DNA of 64,000 bases, taken from JAIQFV01 sp041494885. Its GTDB lineage: Bacteria; Acidobacteriota; Terriglobia; JAIQFV01. The stretch covers positions 157,689-221,688 of the forward strand of contig JBGQBO010000002.1 of NCBI GenBank assembly GCA_041494885.1, given 5' to 3'. This document shows positions 8,625 to 17,823 of the stretch, piece by piece. A model generated the notes under the pieces. It was not told where the DNA came from and did no database searches. It saw only the letters and a list, made by a program, of their open reading frames with translations. Made by a program: the position numbers and the translations under genes. Within the stretch, counting starts at the first letter, position 1; the number at the start of each line of letters is the position of its first letter.

Positions 8625-9176
8625 ATGACCAGGATTGCAGTTTCGACGGAACGATTGGACCTGATTGCCGCCACCGCCGAGCTCTCCCGCACCGAGATGG
8701 AGGATACGAATGATCTTGCCCGGAGGCTCGGGGCACTCGTCCCCCAGGATTGGCCGCCTCCATTCAATGATGCTCAATCCATGAACTGGACTCTGCGGTT
8801 CCTGCTGGAGAATCCCGACGGTGTCGGGTGGGGAACCTGGTATTTTGTCCTCCGGGGAAATGACACCACCGCGCCAACCGTCATCGGGAACGGAGGCTTC
8901 AAAGGTAAACCCGCCGCGGATGGCACGGTTGAAGTTGGTTATTCCCTCATGGAAGAATTCCATCGAGCGGGCTATGCCACAGAAGCCGTTCGGGGACTGC
9001 TGACCTGGGCTTTTGATCATCCCCAGGTCCACCGTGTGCTTGCGGAAACCTATCCGGAACTCTTGGCGTCGATTCGAGTTTTGGAAAAAAACGGATTCGT
9101 TCTTATTGGAAAGGGCTCCGAAGAAAGGGTGATCCGCTTTGAGATCACGCGGGAAGGATTTGGGAATCGCCCATGA
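8625..9176 (+). CDS. GNAT-family N-acetyltransferase (RimJ/RimL type)
   Basis: A 183-residue acetyltransferase. I chose the ATG at 8625 (GTCGAGGG upstream) because MTRIAVSTERLDLIAAT is the usual beginning of RimJ/RimL-like GNATs; an in-frame upstream ATG at 8553 would add 24 atypical residues. The acetyl-CoA-binding core is VEVGYSLMEEFHRAGYATEAVRGLLTWAF (about 104-132), followed by VHRVLAETYPELLASIRVLEKNGF, the normal beta6-alpha4 end. The substrate could be a protein N-terminus or a small amine; it cannot be told from sequence. Confidence 0.85.
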   Translation: MTRIAVSTERLDLIAATAELSRTEMEDTNDLARRLGALVPQDWPPPFNDAQSMNWTLRFLLENPDGVGWGTWYFVLRGNDTTAPTVIGNGGFKGKPAADGTVEVGYSLMEEFHRAGYATEAVRGLLTWAFDHPQVHRVLAETYPELLASIRVLEKNGFVLIGKGSEERVIRFEITREGFGNRP

Positions 9177-9197
9177 ACCAGACCCCCCGGCTTACAC

Positions 9198-9237
9198 CTT
9201 AATGCAAACTTAACACCCCGCTCACACTCCTTAAACA
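9198..9237 (+). promoter_or_regulatory. Putative Pho box (four 11-bp direct repeats)
   Basis: CTTAATG (9198), CTTAACA (9209), GCTCACA (9220) and TTAAACA (9231) recur every 11 bp with 4-bp spacers, the geometry of PhoB/PhoP binding sites. It lies about 110 bp upstream of the phospholipase gene. Similar sites precede pstS and the porin. Confidence 0.65.
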
Positions 9238-9347
9238 CACCCCCCTTAAACTGCACTTGTAAGCTTTCCAAAACAATAACAACAATCCCGGCGAAGATCC
9301 GCTTCGTTGGATAAATCATGGCTCTCGAAGCCAAGGGAGAAGACTGT

Positions 9348-10898
9348 ATGTTTCGAAAAGCGAATTTCTGGGTCCTCATTGGAATAGCAATCTCACTTCT
9401 TGCGTTACTGGTCATGGACTTGAGTGGATCCGTGGTGCAAGGCGCAGACTCGCAAGAGAAGACCACTACTCCCCTCAAGCACGTCGTCGTCATCTTCCAG
9501 GAGAACGTTTCATTCGATCACTACTTTGCTACCTATCCTGTGGCAACGAACCCTGCCGGAGAACCCGTGTTCAAGGCTCGCCCGGGAACACCCGCGGTTG
9601 ACGGGCTTCCGGCGAACTTATTGACCAATAACACCAACTCCGCCAATCCCTTTCGTCTCGATCGCAGCCAGGCGGCCACCTGCGATCAGGATCACAACTA
9701 CACGGACGAGCAGAAGGCGTATCACGCCGGGTTACTCGATAAATTCGTGGAATTCGCAGGCAACAGCGGCCCGGGATGCAATCCGAACCAGGTGATGGGT
9801 TACTTTGATGGAAATACCGTCACCGCGCTTTGGAACTACGCCCAGCATTTCACGATGAGCGACAACCACTTTGGCACGGGCTTTGGTCCCTCCACTCCCG
9901 GCGCTCTGAACCTGGTGTCAGGGCAGACTTCCGGGGCGGATGCCACGAATCTCACCACCCCGTTTGGTCAGGACTCCATCGCGTCCGCCGTGATTGGCGA
10001 CCCGCAGCCGCGCTTTGACGACTGCTCCACGCGCGAAGTGCTCGGGATGACGGGGATCAATGTCGGGGATCTGCTGAATGAGGCGGGTGTCACCTGGGGC
10101 TGGTTCCAGGGAGGGTTCCGTCCCAGTTCCGTCGTCAATGGTCACGCAGTTTGTGCGACGGCTCATACCGGCAGTAATGGACTAAGTACTAAGGACTACA
10201 TCCCTCATCATGAACCCTTCCAGTATTACCTCTCGACGGCCAATCCCCATCATCGGCCCCCTACATCCGTAAACCGGATTGGTATGACGGACCAGGCGAA
10301 CCACCAGTACGACCTGAGTGATTTTTGGGAGGCAGTCCAGTCGGGGAACCTTCCTGCGGTGAGTTTTCTAAAGGCATCCGCCTTTCAGGATGGTCATGCA
10401 GGATACTCTGATCCTTTGGCGGAGCAGGCCTTTCTCGTCATGACCCTCAATCGTCTTCAAAAGTTACCAGAATGGAAGAGCATGGCAGTGATTGTCGCCT
10501 ACGACGACTCCGACGGATGGTATGACCATGTGATGCCGCCCATCGTCAGTCAGTCGAACACGGGCCTGGATGCCTTGACGGGTCCCGGGTCCTGCGGGGC
10601 CGCCCCCGCGGGAGCTCTCGAAGGCCGCTGTGGCTATGGCCCCCGGTTACCCCTGCTGGTCATATCGCCGTTCTCCCGGGAGAACTTTGTCGACCATTCG
10701 GTGACTGACCAAAGCTCCATCCTTCGCTTGATTGAGGACAACTGGAACCTGGGCCGAATTGACAGTCAGTCATTTGATCAGAAGGCGGGGTCGTTGCTGA
10801 ATATGTTCGATTTCAGGGAGGGCCGGTCGGAAAAGACCTTTCTAGATCCCTCCACGGGACAGCCCACGGATACCGAAATGGATGGCAAGTTTCATTGA
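9348..10898 (+). CDS. Secreted phospholipase C / phosphoesterase family protein
   Basis: A 516-residue PF04185 phosphoesterase (bacterial phospholipase C and acid phosphatase family), which releases phosphorylated head groups or phosphate from organic esters outside the cytoplasm. The ATG at 9348 follows GGGAGAAGACT and gives a signal anchor at 8-32 (VLIGIAISLLALLVMDL). The metal/nucleophile block is HVVVIFQENVSFDHYF (about 45-60), with the later family motifs DNHFGTGFGPSTPG and AYDDSDGWYDH. It has no Tat twin-arginine. The upstream Pho-box-like repeats and nearby pst genes suggest induction by phosphate starvation. It is monocistronic, ending in a strong intrinsic terminator. Confidence 0.9.
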   Translation: MFRKANFWVLIGIAISLLALLVMDLSGSVVQGADSQEKTTTPLKHVVVIFQENVSFDHYFATYPVATNPAGEPVFKARPGTPAVDGLPANLLTNNTNSANPFRLDRSQAATCDQDHNYTDEQKAYHAGLLDKFVEFAGNSGPGCNPNQVMGYFDGNTVTALWNYAQHFTMSDNHFGTGFGPSTPGALNLVSGQTSGADATNLTTPFGQDSIASAVIGDPQPRFDDCSTREVLGMTGINVGDLLNEAGVTWGWFQGGFRPSSVVNGHAVCATAHTGSNGLSTKDYIPHHEPFQYYLSTANPHHRPPTSVNRIGMTDQANHQYDLSDFWEAVQSGNLPAVSFLKASAFQDGHAGYSDPLAEQAFLVMTLNRLQKLPEWKSMAVIVAYDDSDGWYDHVMPPIVSQSNTGLDALTGPGSCGAAPAGALEGRCGYGPRLPLLVISPFSRENFVDHSVTDQSSILRLIEDNWNLGRIDSQSFDQKAGSLLNMFDFREGRSEKTFLDPSTGQPTDTEMDGKFH

Positions 10899-10909
10899 GA
10901 GAAGACCAT

Positions 10910-10949
10910 CTGGCCTGCTCCGCGAGACGGGGAGCAGGCCAGGGTTTTT
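10910..10949 (+). terminator. Rho-independent terminator
   Basis: CTGGCCTGCTCC (10910-10921) pairs perfectly with GGAGCAGGCCAG (10931-10942), followed by GG and five T. It ends the phospholipase transcript 12 bp after the stop. Confidence 0.92.
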
Positions 10950-10990
10950 AGGGATGCCCCTCCCTTGAGTTCCGTGGTACTCCCACCCCC

Positions 10991-11004
10991 GCTGACATGT
11001 CAGC
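10991..11004. other. Perfect 14-bp palindrome between convergent genes
   Basis: GCTGACATGTCAGC reads the same on both strands. It sits between the phospholipase gene and phoU, which point toward each other. No partner copy was seen, so its meaning is unknown. Confidence 0.4.
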
Positions 11005-11185
11005 CTGATCGTCCCGGCATTCCCCGTCACTGATGAGGTTCAAGATAGGCCCTGCCAGTTCTGCAAGTGGCGGTTCACCCACAGCGGCCATGTTTTCAAT
11101 CTGGAAAATGGGCTTCGGATTCGTGCAGGTTAAATCAGTAGATCACGGACACGGGGAGGGTCTTCCGATTTCGTGAGAGGCGACC

Positions 11186-11860
11186 TCAATTCGGCTGGAT
11201 GGTTTCTTCGATGTGATGGCGCACATCCCGGCCCGCGACGACATAGATCACGTCTTCCGCGATGTTGGTGGCGTGGTCGGCGACGCGTTCGATGTTACGG
11301 GAAATCAGCAACAGGTCGATACCGCGCTGGACCGCCTCCGGATGGTTCGTCATAAATCGAACCAGTTCCTGGAAGATATCGTCTCGAAAACGATCGACTT
11401 TATCATCCCCTTCGAGGACGGTCCGGGCAAGGTCGGCGTTCCGGTTGACAAAAGCGTCCAGGGCATCATGAAGCATCTTTTCAGCCAACGCTGCCATCCT
11501 CGGCAGATCGATCATCGGAGAGATGGGCGATTGATTGATCAGCGACAGCACGCGCTGCACGATGTTGACACAAAGATCGCCGATGCGCTCGAGGTCATTG
11601 TTGATCTTGACGGCCGAGGCAATGAGGCGCAGATCGGTCGCCATCGGTTGTTGCAGGGCCAGCAGACGCATGGCCCGGTCGTCGATCTCGATCTGGAGCA
11701 TGTTGATGGCTTCTTCGCCATCGAAAATCTGCAGCCCCAACTGGGCATCGCGCTCCACCAGCGCCTTGACAGACTGGTGCAATGCCCGCTCCACCAGCGA
11801 GCCCATGGTGAGCAGCTTCTGCTTTAACTCGGAAAGGTCTTCTTCAAAGTGTCGGTGCAT
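11186..11860 (-). CDS. phoU: Phosphate transport system regulator PhoU
   Basis: A 224-residue all-helical protein that begins MHRHFEEDLSELKQKLLTMGSLVERAL, the PhoU opening, and carries the two repeated three-helix units with the metal-cluster motifs DLRLIASAVKINNDLERIGDL (about 80-100) and SRNIERVADHATNIAEDVIYV (about 190-210). PhoU links the Pst transporter to the PhoR kinase and represses the Pho response when phosphate is plentiful. It is the last gene of pstSCAB-phoU, 47 bp after pstB. The length is typical. Confidence 0.95.
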   Translation of the reverse strand: MHRHFEEDLSELKQKLLTMGSLVERALHQSVKALVERDAQLGLQIFDGEEAINMLQIEIDDRAMRLLALQQPMATDLRLIASAVKINNDLERIGDLCVNIVQRVLSLINQSPISPMIDLPRMAALAEKMLHDALDAFVNRNADLARTVLEGDDKVDRFRDDIFQELVRFMTNHPEAVQRGIDLLLISRNIERVADHATNIAEDVIYVVAGRDVRHHIEETIQPN

Positions 11861-11907
11861 AATGAATCAGGGGATAGGTGTTAAATGTCAATATCCGCTC
11901 CGTCATT

Positions 11908-12843
11908 CTACCCGAATCGACCTGTAATGTAATCTTCCGTCTCCTTCTTTGTAGGGTTGGTGAAGATTCTCCGGGTGTCGCCGAATTCCATCAACCGTCC
12001 CATGAGAAAGAAGCCGGTAAAGTCGCTGACGCGGGCGGCCTGCTGCATATTGTGCGTGACGATGACGATGGTATACCGTTTCTTCAGCTCAAAAATCAGT
12101 TCTTCAATCTTGGCGGTGGAGATCGGATCCAACGCGGAGGCCGGTTCATCCATCAAGAGAATCTCCGGTTCGATGGCCAGCGCCCGCGCGATGCACAAGC
12201 GCTGCTGCTGCCCGCCCGAGAGGGCGAGAGCGGATTTCGGCAGGGAGTCCTTCACTTCATCCCACAAGGCGGCGCCCCGGAGCGTCCGTTCCACGATCTC
12301 GTCGAGGTCTCTCCGGGAGTGGGCCAGGTTGTTGATGCGGACCCCATAGGCCACATTCTCGTAGATGGATTTGGGAAAGGGATTGGATTTTTGAAAGATC
12401 ATTCCCACGCGGCGACGGAGTTCGATGGGATCCGCCTGGCGGGCATAAATATCGCGTCCGTCGATCAGCACCGTGCCATCCACCCGCGCGCCGGGGATCA
12501 GGTCGTTCATGCGATTCATCGTCCGCAGGAAGGTCGATTTGCCACAGCCCGAGGGACCAATGAACGCGGTGACGCACTGCTCCCGGATCTGAATGCAAAT
12601 GTCCTCCAGCGCCTGCTTCTGGCCGTAGAAAAAGTTGAGGTGGTCGGTTGAAACCTTCACCGCCTGCAAAGTGCGGTTGGGCGACGTCCCCGCGGGAAGT
12701 TCCGTCTTGAGCAAGGTGATGGCCGGCGTCTGTCCGTTTTCAGTTTTCAAGTGGGATATCTCTTCCTCTTCGACGGGCATCGGATCAAACCTCATTTCGG
12801 GCATTCCGTTTTCATGCTCATCCAGGTTTTCGGGAGTCATCAT
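11908..12843 (-). CDS. pstB: Phosphate ABC transporter ATP-binding protein PstB
   Basis: The ATPase of the high-affinity phosphate importer. Starting at the ATG-ATG pair (12843 or 12840; GGAAGGA upstream), it is about 311 residues. Walker A is GPSGCGKST, followed by the PstB-typical TMNRMNDLIPGARVDG, the Q-loop in GMIFQKSNPFPKSIYENV, the signature LSGGQQQRLCIARAL and Walker B LLMDEPASALDP. About 55 acidic residues precede the ATPase domain (EEEEISHLKTENG), an extension absent from most PstB proteins. The frame stays open upstream to 12972, but that would overlap pstA and is unlikely to be used. Confidence 0.95.
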   Translation of the reverse strand: MMTPENLDEHENGMPEMRFDPMPVEEEEISHLKTENGQTPAITLLKTELPAGTSPNRTLQAVKVSTDHLNFFYGQKQALEDICIQIREQCVTAFIGPSGCGKSTFLRTMNRMNDLIPGARVDGTVLIDGRDIYARQADPIELRRRVGMIFQKSNPFPKSIYENVAYGVRINNLAHSRRDLDEIVERTLRGAALWDEVKDSLPKSALALSGGQQQRLCIARALAIEPEILLMDEPASALDPISTAKIEELIFELKKRYTIVIVTHNMQQAARVSDFTGFFLMGRLMEFGDTRRIFTNPTKKETEDYITGRFG

Positions 12844-12887
12844 CCAACGATCCTTCCAGGAGGAAGTGATGCCATTCCCGTCCCGGG

Positions 12888-13712
12888 CTAGGCGGAGCGG
12901 GGCCGCAAAAATACCCGCACCACAATATTGGTCAGCAAGACCCCCAACAAGAGGATCAACCCGGCTGCCCAAGCCTGTTGGTGCCAGTCGTCATAGGGCC
13001 CGACGGCATAGGTGAAGATCATCACAGGCAATGAAGCGGTCGGCTCGTTCAAGCTGTGCGACCAGAACCGATTGCCGAAAGAGGTAAAGAGCAGCGGCGC
13101 GGTCTCGCCCGCGATTCGGGCCACCGACAACATGATCCCCGTCAGAATGCCGCGCAGGGCGACAGGAATGACGACCGTCGCAATCACCTTCCATTGCGGG
13201 GCCCCCAACGCATACGCGGCCTCCCTCAATTCCCGGGGGACCAGGCGCAAGAACTCTTCTGTGCTCCGGAGCGCCGTGGGAATCATCATGATCCCCAGGG
13301 CGAAGCCCCCGGCCCAGGCGGAGAATTGCTTCGTCCGAAGCACGATGAGCGTGTAGGCAAAGATGCCAATCACGATCGAAGGAACACCGTTGAGCAGGTC
13401 GGCGGCATAGCGCACGGCAAAATTGAACCTCGTCCCGCCGTACTCCACGAGATAGAGGGCCCCCAGAAATCCAAGGGGAACCCCGAACAACGTGGCGATC
13501 AGGATGATCTTCCCGGACCCGGCTATCGCGTTGCCAATCCCCCCACCGGATTCACCTACCGGTTTGGGAAGTTGGGTCAGGAATGCCCAATTGATCGATC
13601 TTCCGCCGTGCCAAACGAGGTAACCGAGAATGAACAAGAGGACGGATACCGCCAGCAGGGCGCAAAGCGATGTCAGGGAAAAGATGAAGTAATTGATGAT
13701 CCTTCTACGCAT
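12888..13712 (-). CDS. pstA: Phosphate ABC transporter permease PstA
   Basis: A 274-residue inner-membrane permease with about six transmembrane helices, the first at 13-35. It carries the permease coupling loop ELREAAYALGAPQWKVIATVVIPVAL (about 160-185) and the PstA hallmarks GGIGNAIAGSGKIILIAT and ARIAGETAPLLFTSFGNRFWS. With PstC it forms the channel energised by PstB. It lies between pstC and pstB, with a 44-bp gap to pstB. Start ATG at 13712. Confidence 0.94.
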   Translation of the reverse strand: MRRRIINYFIFSLTSLCALLAVSVLLFILGYLVWHGGRSINWAFLTQLPKPVGESGGGIGNAIAGSGKIILIATLFGVPLGFLGALYLVEYGGTRFNFAVRYAADLLNGVPSIVIGIFAYTLIVLRTKQFSAWAGGFALGIMMIPTALRSTEEFLRLVPRELREAAYALGAPQWKVIATVVIPVALRGILTGIMLSVARIAGETAPLLFTSFGNRFWSHSLNEPTASLPVMIFTYAVGPYDDWHQQAWAAGLILLLGVLLTNIVVRVFLRPRSA

Positions 13713-13829
13713 TTGAATCCCGTGGGGCCAACGTCCTCGTCTGCCACTCTTGCAAGATTCGTCTCACGGCCGGACTAAAGTTCGCGACCGCAGCCGACGG
13801 GGACGTCGGCTTCCCATCGACATTCTGGT

Positions 13830-14831
13830 TCATGCCGCTGTCCCTTGCCTGCGAACCGTGCTCCAGATCAGCAATCGGGCCATGGCGTTGATGATCATGG
13901 TAATCACAAAGAGCAACAACCCGATTTCTACCAACGCGCTCAAATACAGATCTCCCGTGGCTTCCGTGAACTCGTTGGCAATAACCGCCGCCATGGTGTA
14001 CCCGGGCGCAAACAGGGAGGCTCTGATCTGCGGTGTGTTTCCGATCACCATCGTCACCGCCATCGTCTCACCCAAAGCGCGAGCCAGTGCGAGGAAGGTG
14101 GATCCGAAAATCCCCGATCGCGCATAGACCATGGCGACATGCCATGTGGTCTCCCAGTGTGTCGCGCCCAACGCCATGGATGCCTCCCGCTGCTCGCGGG
14201 GAACGGCCAGCAGGACTTCCCGTGAGATCGTGATAATGAAAGGGACGATCATGACCGCCAGCAGCATGCCTGCCGTCAGTACACCCACCCCGTAATTGGG
14301 GCCCGAAAAGATCGGGAGGAAGCCGAGGGCTGCTTTCAACCCAGGTCCGCCGTGCTCCCGCATAAAAGGGACCAGGACAAAGATCCCAATGAGGCCATAA
14401 ATGACACTCGGGACCGCCGCCAATAACTCGATCACGAAGGTCAACGCGGAGGAGAGCGTCCGGGGAGCCAATTCCGCAAGAAAAATCGCCGCTCCAATCC
14501 CGATAGGGACCGCCAGCAGAAGCGCAATCACCGAAGTGACGAGGGTCCCAAACAAAAAGGTGATTGAGCCGAAGGATAAAAAGACAGGGTCCCAAGTCTC
14601 CTGGATAACAAACTTCCAGCCAAATTGTCGGATGCTCGGCGCCGAGGCCTTGTACAACTCCCACGCCAGGGCGACCGTGATGACCAACACGGAAAGAGCA
14701 GCGAGGAAAGTAATTCCGCGCGTAAGAAAATCTCCCACCCGGAACCGCCGCGCCCTTGCGCGCGAGAAAGAAGGCTGATAAGCAGGGACCGCCGGCGCGT
14801 CTGAACGTTGCGTTGCAATAAGGTCATTCAT
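13830..14831 (-). CDS. pstC: Phosphate ABC transporter permease PstC
   Basis: The partner permease of PstA. I chose the ATG at 14831 (MNDLIATQRSDAP), giving 333 residues with a 45-residue cytoplasmic leader before the first membrane helix; the open frame further upstream enters the hairpin region after pstS. Family motifs: FGWKFVIQETWDPVF, AVPIGIGAAIFLAELAP, IELLAAVPSVIYGLIGI, the coupling loop EQREASMALGATHWETTWHV and LALARALGETMAVTMVIGN. The 118-bp gap to pstA is longer than usual within pst operons. Confidence 0.94.
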   Translation of the reverse strand: MNDLIATQRSDAPAVPAYQPSFSRARARRFRVGDFLTRGITFLAALSVLVITVALAWELYKASAPSIRQFGWKFVIQETWDPVFLSFGSITFLFGTLVTSVIALLLAVPIGIGAAIFLAELAPRTLSSALTFVIELLAAVPSVIYGLIGIFVLVPFMREHGGPGLKAALGFLPIFSGPNYGVGVLTAGMLLAVMIVPFIITISREVLLAVPREQREASMALGATHWETTWHVAMVYARSGIFGSTFLALARALGETMAVTMVIGNTPQIRASLFAPGYTMAAVIANEFTEATGDLYLSALVEIGLLLFVITMIINAMARLLIWSTVRRQGTAA

Positions 14832-14869
14832 TCGACTGGTGGATTTCCAAAGGTTCGGTTTATAAGAAT

Positions 14870-14895
14870 GGGGCTGGAACCGTGCACCCAGCCCC
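14870..14895 (-). other. Intercistronic hairpin between pstS and pstC
   Basis: GGGGCTGG (14870-14877) pairs with CCAGCCCC (14888-14895) around a 10-nt loop. On the transcribed minus strand it follows pstS by about 80 bp and lacks a T-run. Such hairpins commonly stabilise the binding-protein mRNA so that PstS is made in excess over the permeases; that role is inferred. Confidence 0.6.
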
Positions 14896-14973
14896 GCGGG
14901 CATTCACCTGCAAACAGGAGCTCAATGAATAAAGCGAGGTCCATCCCCGAAAGGCTCTGCCCTCCCTTCGGTG

Positions 14974-16008
14974 TCAATATTTAATCTTGGCAATGGCCTT
15001 CTCTTCCAGGGTGACAACGGCCTTGGGAAGAGGGGCATACGCCAGCGCCGTCGCGAATTTCTGGCCATCGCCCACCATCCACTTCAAGAAGTCGACAAGC
15101 ACCTTCCCTTTATTGGCAGCCGAAATCTGTTCGGGAACCAGCAGCCACGTGAAACTCGAAATGGGATAGCTGCCTTTCCCGGGGGCGTTGGTAATGGAGA
15201 CCCGGAAATCACCCGGCATGTTGGCGGCAGCTCCTTGGGCCGCTTCAGTCACCGAATTCAAATCGGCCTTGACGAAAACTCCCGCGGCATTCTTCACTCT
15301 TCCATAAGGCAGGTTATTCTGAACCGCATAGATCAGTTCGACATAGCCAATCGCGCCCGGAGTCTGTTTGACAATCGCAGTAACGTTTTCATTTCCCTTT
15401 CCTCCCAGGCCGACCGGCCAATTCACGGAGGTACCTTTCCCCACCTTGGTCTGCCACTCGGTGCTGATCTTGGAGAGATAATCCGTCCAGATGTAGGTCG
15501 TTCCGCTGCCATCCGATCGGTGGACCACGATGATATCCTGGTTCGGGAGTTTCACATTGGGGTTGTCGCGTGCCAGGGCGGGATCATTCCACTTGGTGAC
15601 GCGGCCCAGGAAGATGCCCACCAGCGCGTCGGGAGTGAAGTTCAGTTCGGCGTTAACCCCCGGGATGTTGTAAGTGGGAACGTCTGCCCCCAAAACAGTG
15701 GGGAAATGAAGAATGGGAACCTTGGACTGCCCCAACTGTTCATCCGTCATCGGTCCATCAGTGGCGCCGAAGTCCACCGTGCCTGACAGTAACTGTCGAA
15801 TGCCGGCACCACTGCCTTGGGACTGATAATTGATTTGAATGTCGGGGTGGAGCTTGTGGTACTCATCGAACCACTTGGAGTAAATGGGATAGGGAAAGGT
15901 CGCCCCCGCGCCGTTCAATTGAATTTGGGCTAAGGCAGGTCCTTCCATCACAACCAGCAATCCCACCAATGTGAGAATCCCTGCCAGAGCAAGTATTATG
16001 GTTTTCAT
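14974..16008 (-). CDS. pstS: Phosphate-binding periplasmic protein PstS
   Basis: A 344-residue periplasmic binding protein that captures phosphate for PstCAB. Signal peptide residues 1-27 (MKTIILALAGILTLVGLLVV..ALA-Q). The mature protein begins with the PstS signature LNGAGATFPYPIYSKWFDEY and contains the phosphate-ligand segments SQGSGAGIRQLLSGTVDFGATD and HRSDGSGTTYIWTDYL. It ends in LPKAVVTLEEKAIAKI. It is the first gene of the operon; a four-repeat Pho-box-like site lies 40 bp upstream of the start. Confidence 0.96.
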   Translation of the reverse strand: MKTIILALAGILTLVGLLVVMEGPALAQIQLNGAGATFPYPIYSKWFDEYHKLHPDIQINYQSQGSGAGIRQLLSGTVDFGATDGPMTDEQLGQSKVPILHFPTVLGADVPTYNIPGVNAELNFTPDALVGIFLGRVTKWNDPALARDNPNVKLPNQDIIVVHRSDGSGTTYIWTDYLSKISTEWQTKVGKGTSVNWPVGLGGKGNENVTAIVKQTPGAIGYVELIYAVQNNLPYGRVKNAAGVFVKADLNSVTEAAQGAAANMPGDFRVSITNAPGKGSYPISSFTWLLVPEQISAANKGKVLVDFLKWMVGDGQKFATALAYAPLPKAVVTLEEKAIAKIKY

Positions 16009-16047
16009 TATTTCTCCCCTCGACTTGGTTGAGTCTAACGGTCTGTT

Positions 16048-16087
16048 TGTTACAGCTGTGTTAAGGCAGCGTTAAACGCCGGTTAAG
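16048..16087 (-). promoter_or_regulatory. Putative Pho box upstream of pstS
   Basis: On the minus strand CTTAACC, TTTAACG, CTTAACA and TGTAACA follow at exact 11-bp steps with 4-bp spacers (plus-strand starts 16081, 16070, 16059, 16048). This is the cleanest of the three sites and defines the consensus YTTAACN-N4. Confidence 0.8.
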
Positions 16088-16113
16088 CTTCATCTCTTTG
16101 AAGATACAAACCT

Positions 16114-17823
16114 CTAGAAAGTAAATTGAACTTGCCCCTGGTAGCGCAATTGCGTCGGCGTTCCCCGCTGCAAGGGGACAAAGAACAACTGAGACGGGTT
16201 CGTGGGGCGGCGCTCATTTTGAAAGAAAATCAGGTTTTGAAATACAAATCCTTTGCGGATGGTGTAATCCACCCGGAAATGATGAGTAGCAATGTTTGTT
16301 CCAGTCCCCGTGCCCAAATCATCGTCAGTCACCTGCGAGATTAACGAATTGGCATCTTTGATCGACCAGATGTAGAGAAATCTCACGTCCCCCGCTTCCT
16401 TGGATTGGCCGATGGAGAGGGAAGTCAGGAAGGCGTCCCGCAAAAAATCCGCACCCGTGTTTCGCGCCACTTGAACATTCCAGGTGACCGGGAGCTTGGG
16501 GTGAGACGCGAATGCCTTCCAATCCATCTTGTACCCCAGCCGTATGATGTTAAAGTCCGGCGCGGTGAAAATAGCGCCCCCCGCAGTCGTCGTGCCGCTG
16601 CCTGTCCCATTGGTGATCGCCCCGGAGAGGGAAAGACCCAATCCGCCATTCACGAGGACAGGGAATCCATTGGCCGTGGAGGCCAGGGCAATTTGATTCG
16701 GATTGCGAAAGTACTGATCGTCCACCACGAATTCATGACTTAGGTTATCGGAGATTCTCCCCTTAAGAACCAGTCCCTCATGGAACATTTGTGAGGCGCG
16801 CCCGATGGAGCCCAATGCAGCTCCTGCTGACTGCAGGACCGACCCTGCAGTCACAATCGCGGTGTTGGGATTCGTAAAAATGTATTGACCGGCACGAAAC
16901 TCAATTGCCTTAAGCGCCCCGCCGTCCGCAAAGCTGTGGACGTACTTCTCGTTGAACCCGTTGAAGCGAACATCATCATCGAACAGAAATCTTGAATTAT
17001 CTGCAAACACTTCCTGAACTTTCCCCCCCTGGATCGAAAGGGTCTTCGCCTCGTTGTGCACATCAGCCCACGCCTCGGAGATAAAGAAAGGATGGCGCGT
17101 GGTTGTCGAGGTAAAGTCCTGGTCCAGGGTCAAGGGGTTGTTGATAGGCCCGGTGGAAAGTTGCATGTGGAAATCGACGTACTTATCGATGTATTTATCA
17201 ACGTTTAATCTGAGGCGATAGCGTGCCCGAGCGTTTTGGACGGCACCGGTCTTCACCAGGGCCGCCGCATCGCTTTGGTTGGAGGAACGCAAGATGGAGT
17301 CGAACCGCAAACGGAAATCGCCGCTGAAACGGAATCCGTTCAAATTCTTGGCAATGCCTTCCGAGGTTTTCTTGGCCTCATCGGCCGATTTCTTTACTTC
17401 AGTGAAATTCTTGCTGATGTTCGCAGTGTTGGTCTCGATCGATTTGACTTGGTCGGGCAGGGAAGCCAATTCCGCCGCTTTTCGGTTCGCCTCGTCGGCG
17501 GTGGCCCGTGATTGATCCAGGCCGGATTTCAGGCTCTGGATCTCGTTCATCTGCTGCTGCATCTGGGTCCGCATCTGATTCATCGATTGATTCAGCTCCT
17601 CGATGATCCGGTTCTGTTTTTCCATGGCGGCTTTCAGGTTTTCAGTTTCCTGTGACGACGCCGTGGGAGCTTGCTCCTTCTGGGACTTCTTGACTCCTGC
17701 GGCGGACCCCCGTTTTTCCTTAGGCGGCGGCGCTCCGCCTGCGGGTTGAGCGGGCGCCGGCCAGGCAAGAGACGCCAAAAGGAAGAGTGTGACTGCCAGG
17801 GTGCGGTTGTTGTGCCTCATCAA
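16114..17823 (-). CDS. Putative outer-membrane porin (Porin_5-like) of the phosphate region
   Basis: A 569-residue outer-membrane protein. It has a signal peptide (1-25), a basic Pro/Ala-rich linker, a long coiled coil (about 55-165: MEKQNRIIEELNQSMNQMRTQMQQQ and ISKNFTEVKKSADEAKKTSEGIAKNL) and then a beta-barrel from about 165 (FRFSGDFRLRFDSILR) ending in the canonical C-terminal aromatic residue (QVQFTF). The coiled coil probably crosses the periplasm. Position directly upstream of pstS and a Pho-box-like promoter suggest phosphate uptake across the outer membrane, analogous to OprP/OprO, but selectivity is inferred only from context. Confidence 0.8.
   Translation of the reverse strand: MMRHNNRTLAVTLFLLASLAWPAPAQPAGGAPPPKEKRGSAAGVKKSQKEQAPTASSQETENLKAAMEKQNRIIEELNQSMNQMRTQMQQQMNEIQSLKSGLDQSRATADEANRKAAELASLPDQVKSIETNTANISKNFTEVKKSADEAKKTSEGIAKNLNGFRFSGDFRLRFDSILRSSNQSDAAALVKTGAVQNARARYRLRLNVDKYIDKYVDFHMQLSTGPINNPLTLDQDFTSTTTRHPFFISEAWADVHNEAKTLSIQGGKVQEVFADNSRFLFDDDVRFNGFNEKYVHSFADGGALKAIEFRAGQYIFTNPNTAIVTAGSVLQSAGAALGSIGRASQMFHEGLVLKGRISDNLSHEFVVDDQYFRNPNQIALASTANGFPVLVNGGLGLSLSGAITNGTGSGTTTAGGAIFTAPDFNIIRLGYKMDWKAFASHPKLPVTWNVQVARNTGADFLRDAFLTSLSIGQSKEAGDVRFLYIWSIKDANSLISQVTDDDLGTGTGTNIATHHFRVDYTIRKGFVFQNLIFFQNERRPTNPSQLFFVPLQRGTPTQLRYQGQVQFTF

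Noticed and set aside
12844..12972. Longer PstB reading with 43 extra residues
   Set aside because: It would overlap the end of pstA by 85 bp and encodes an atypical leader; the ATG pair at 12838-12843 has a ribosome site.
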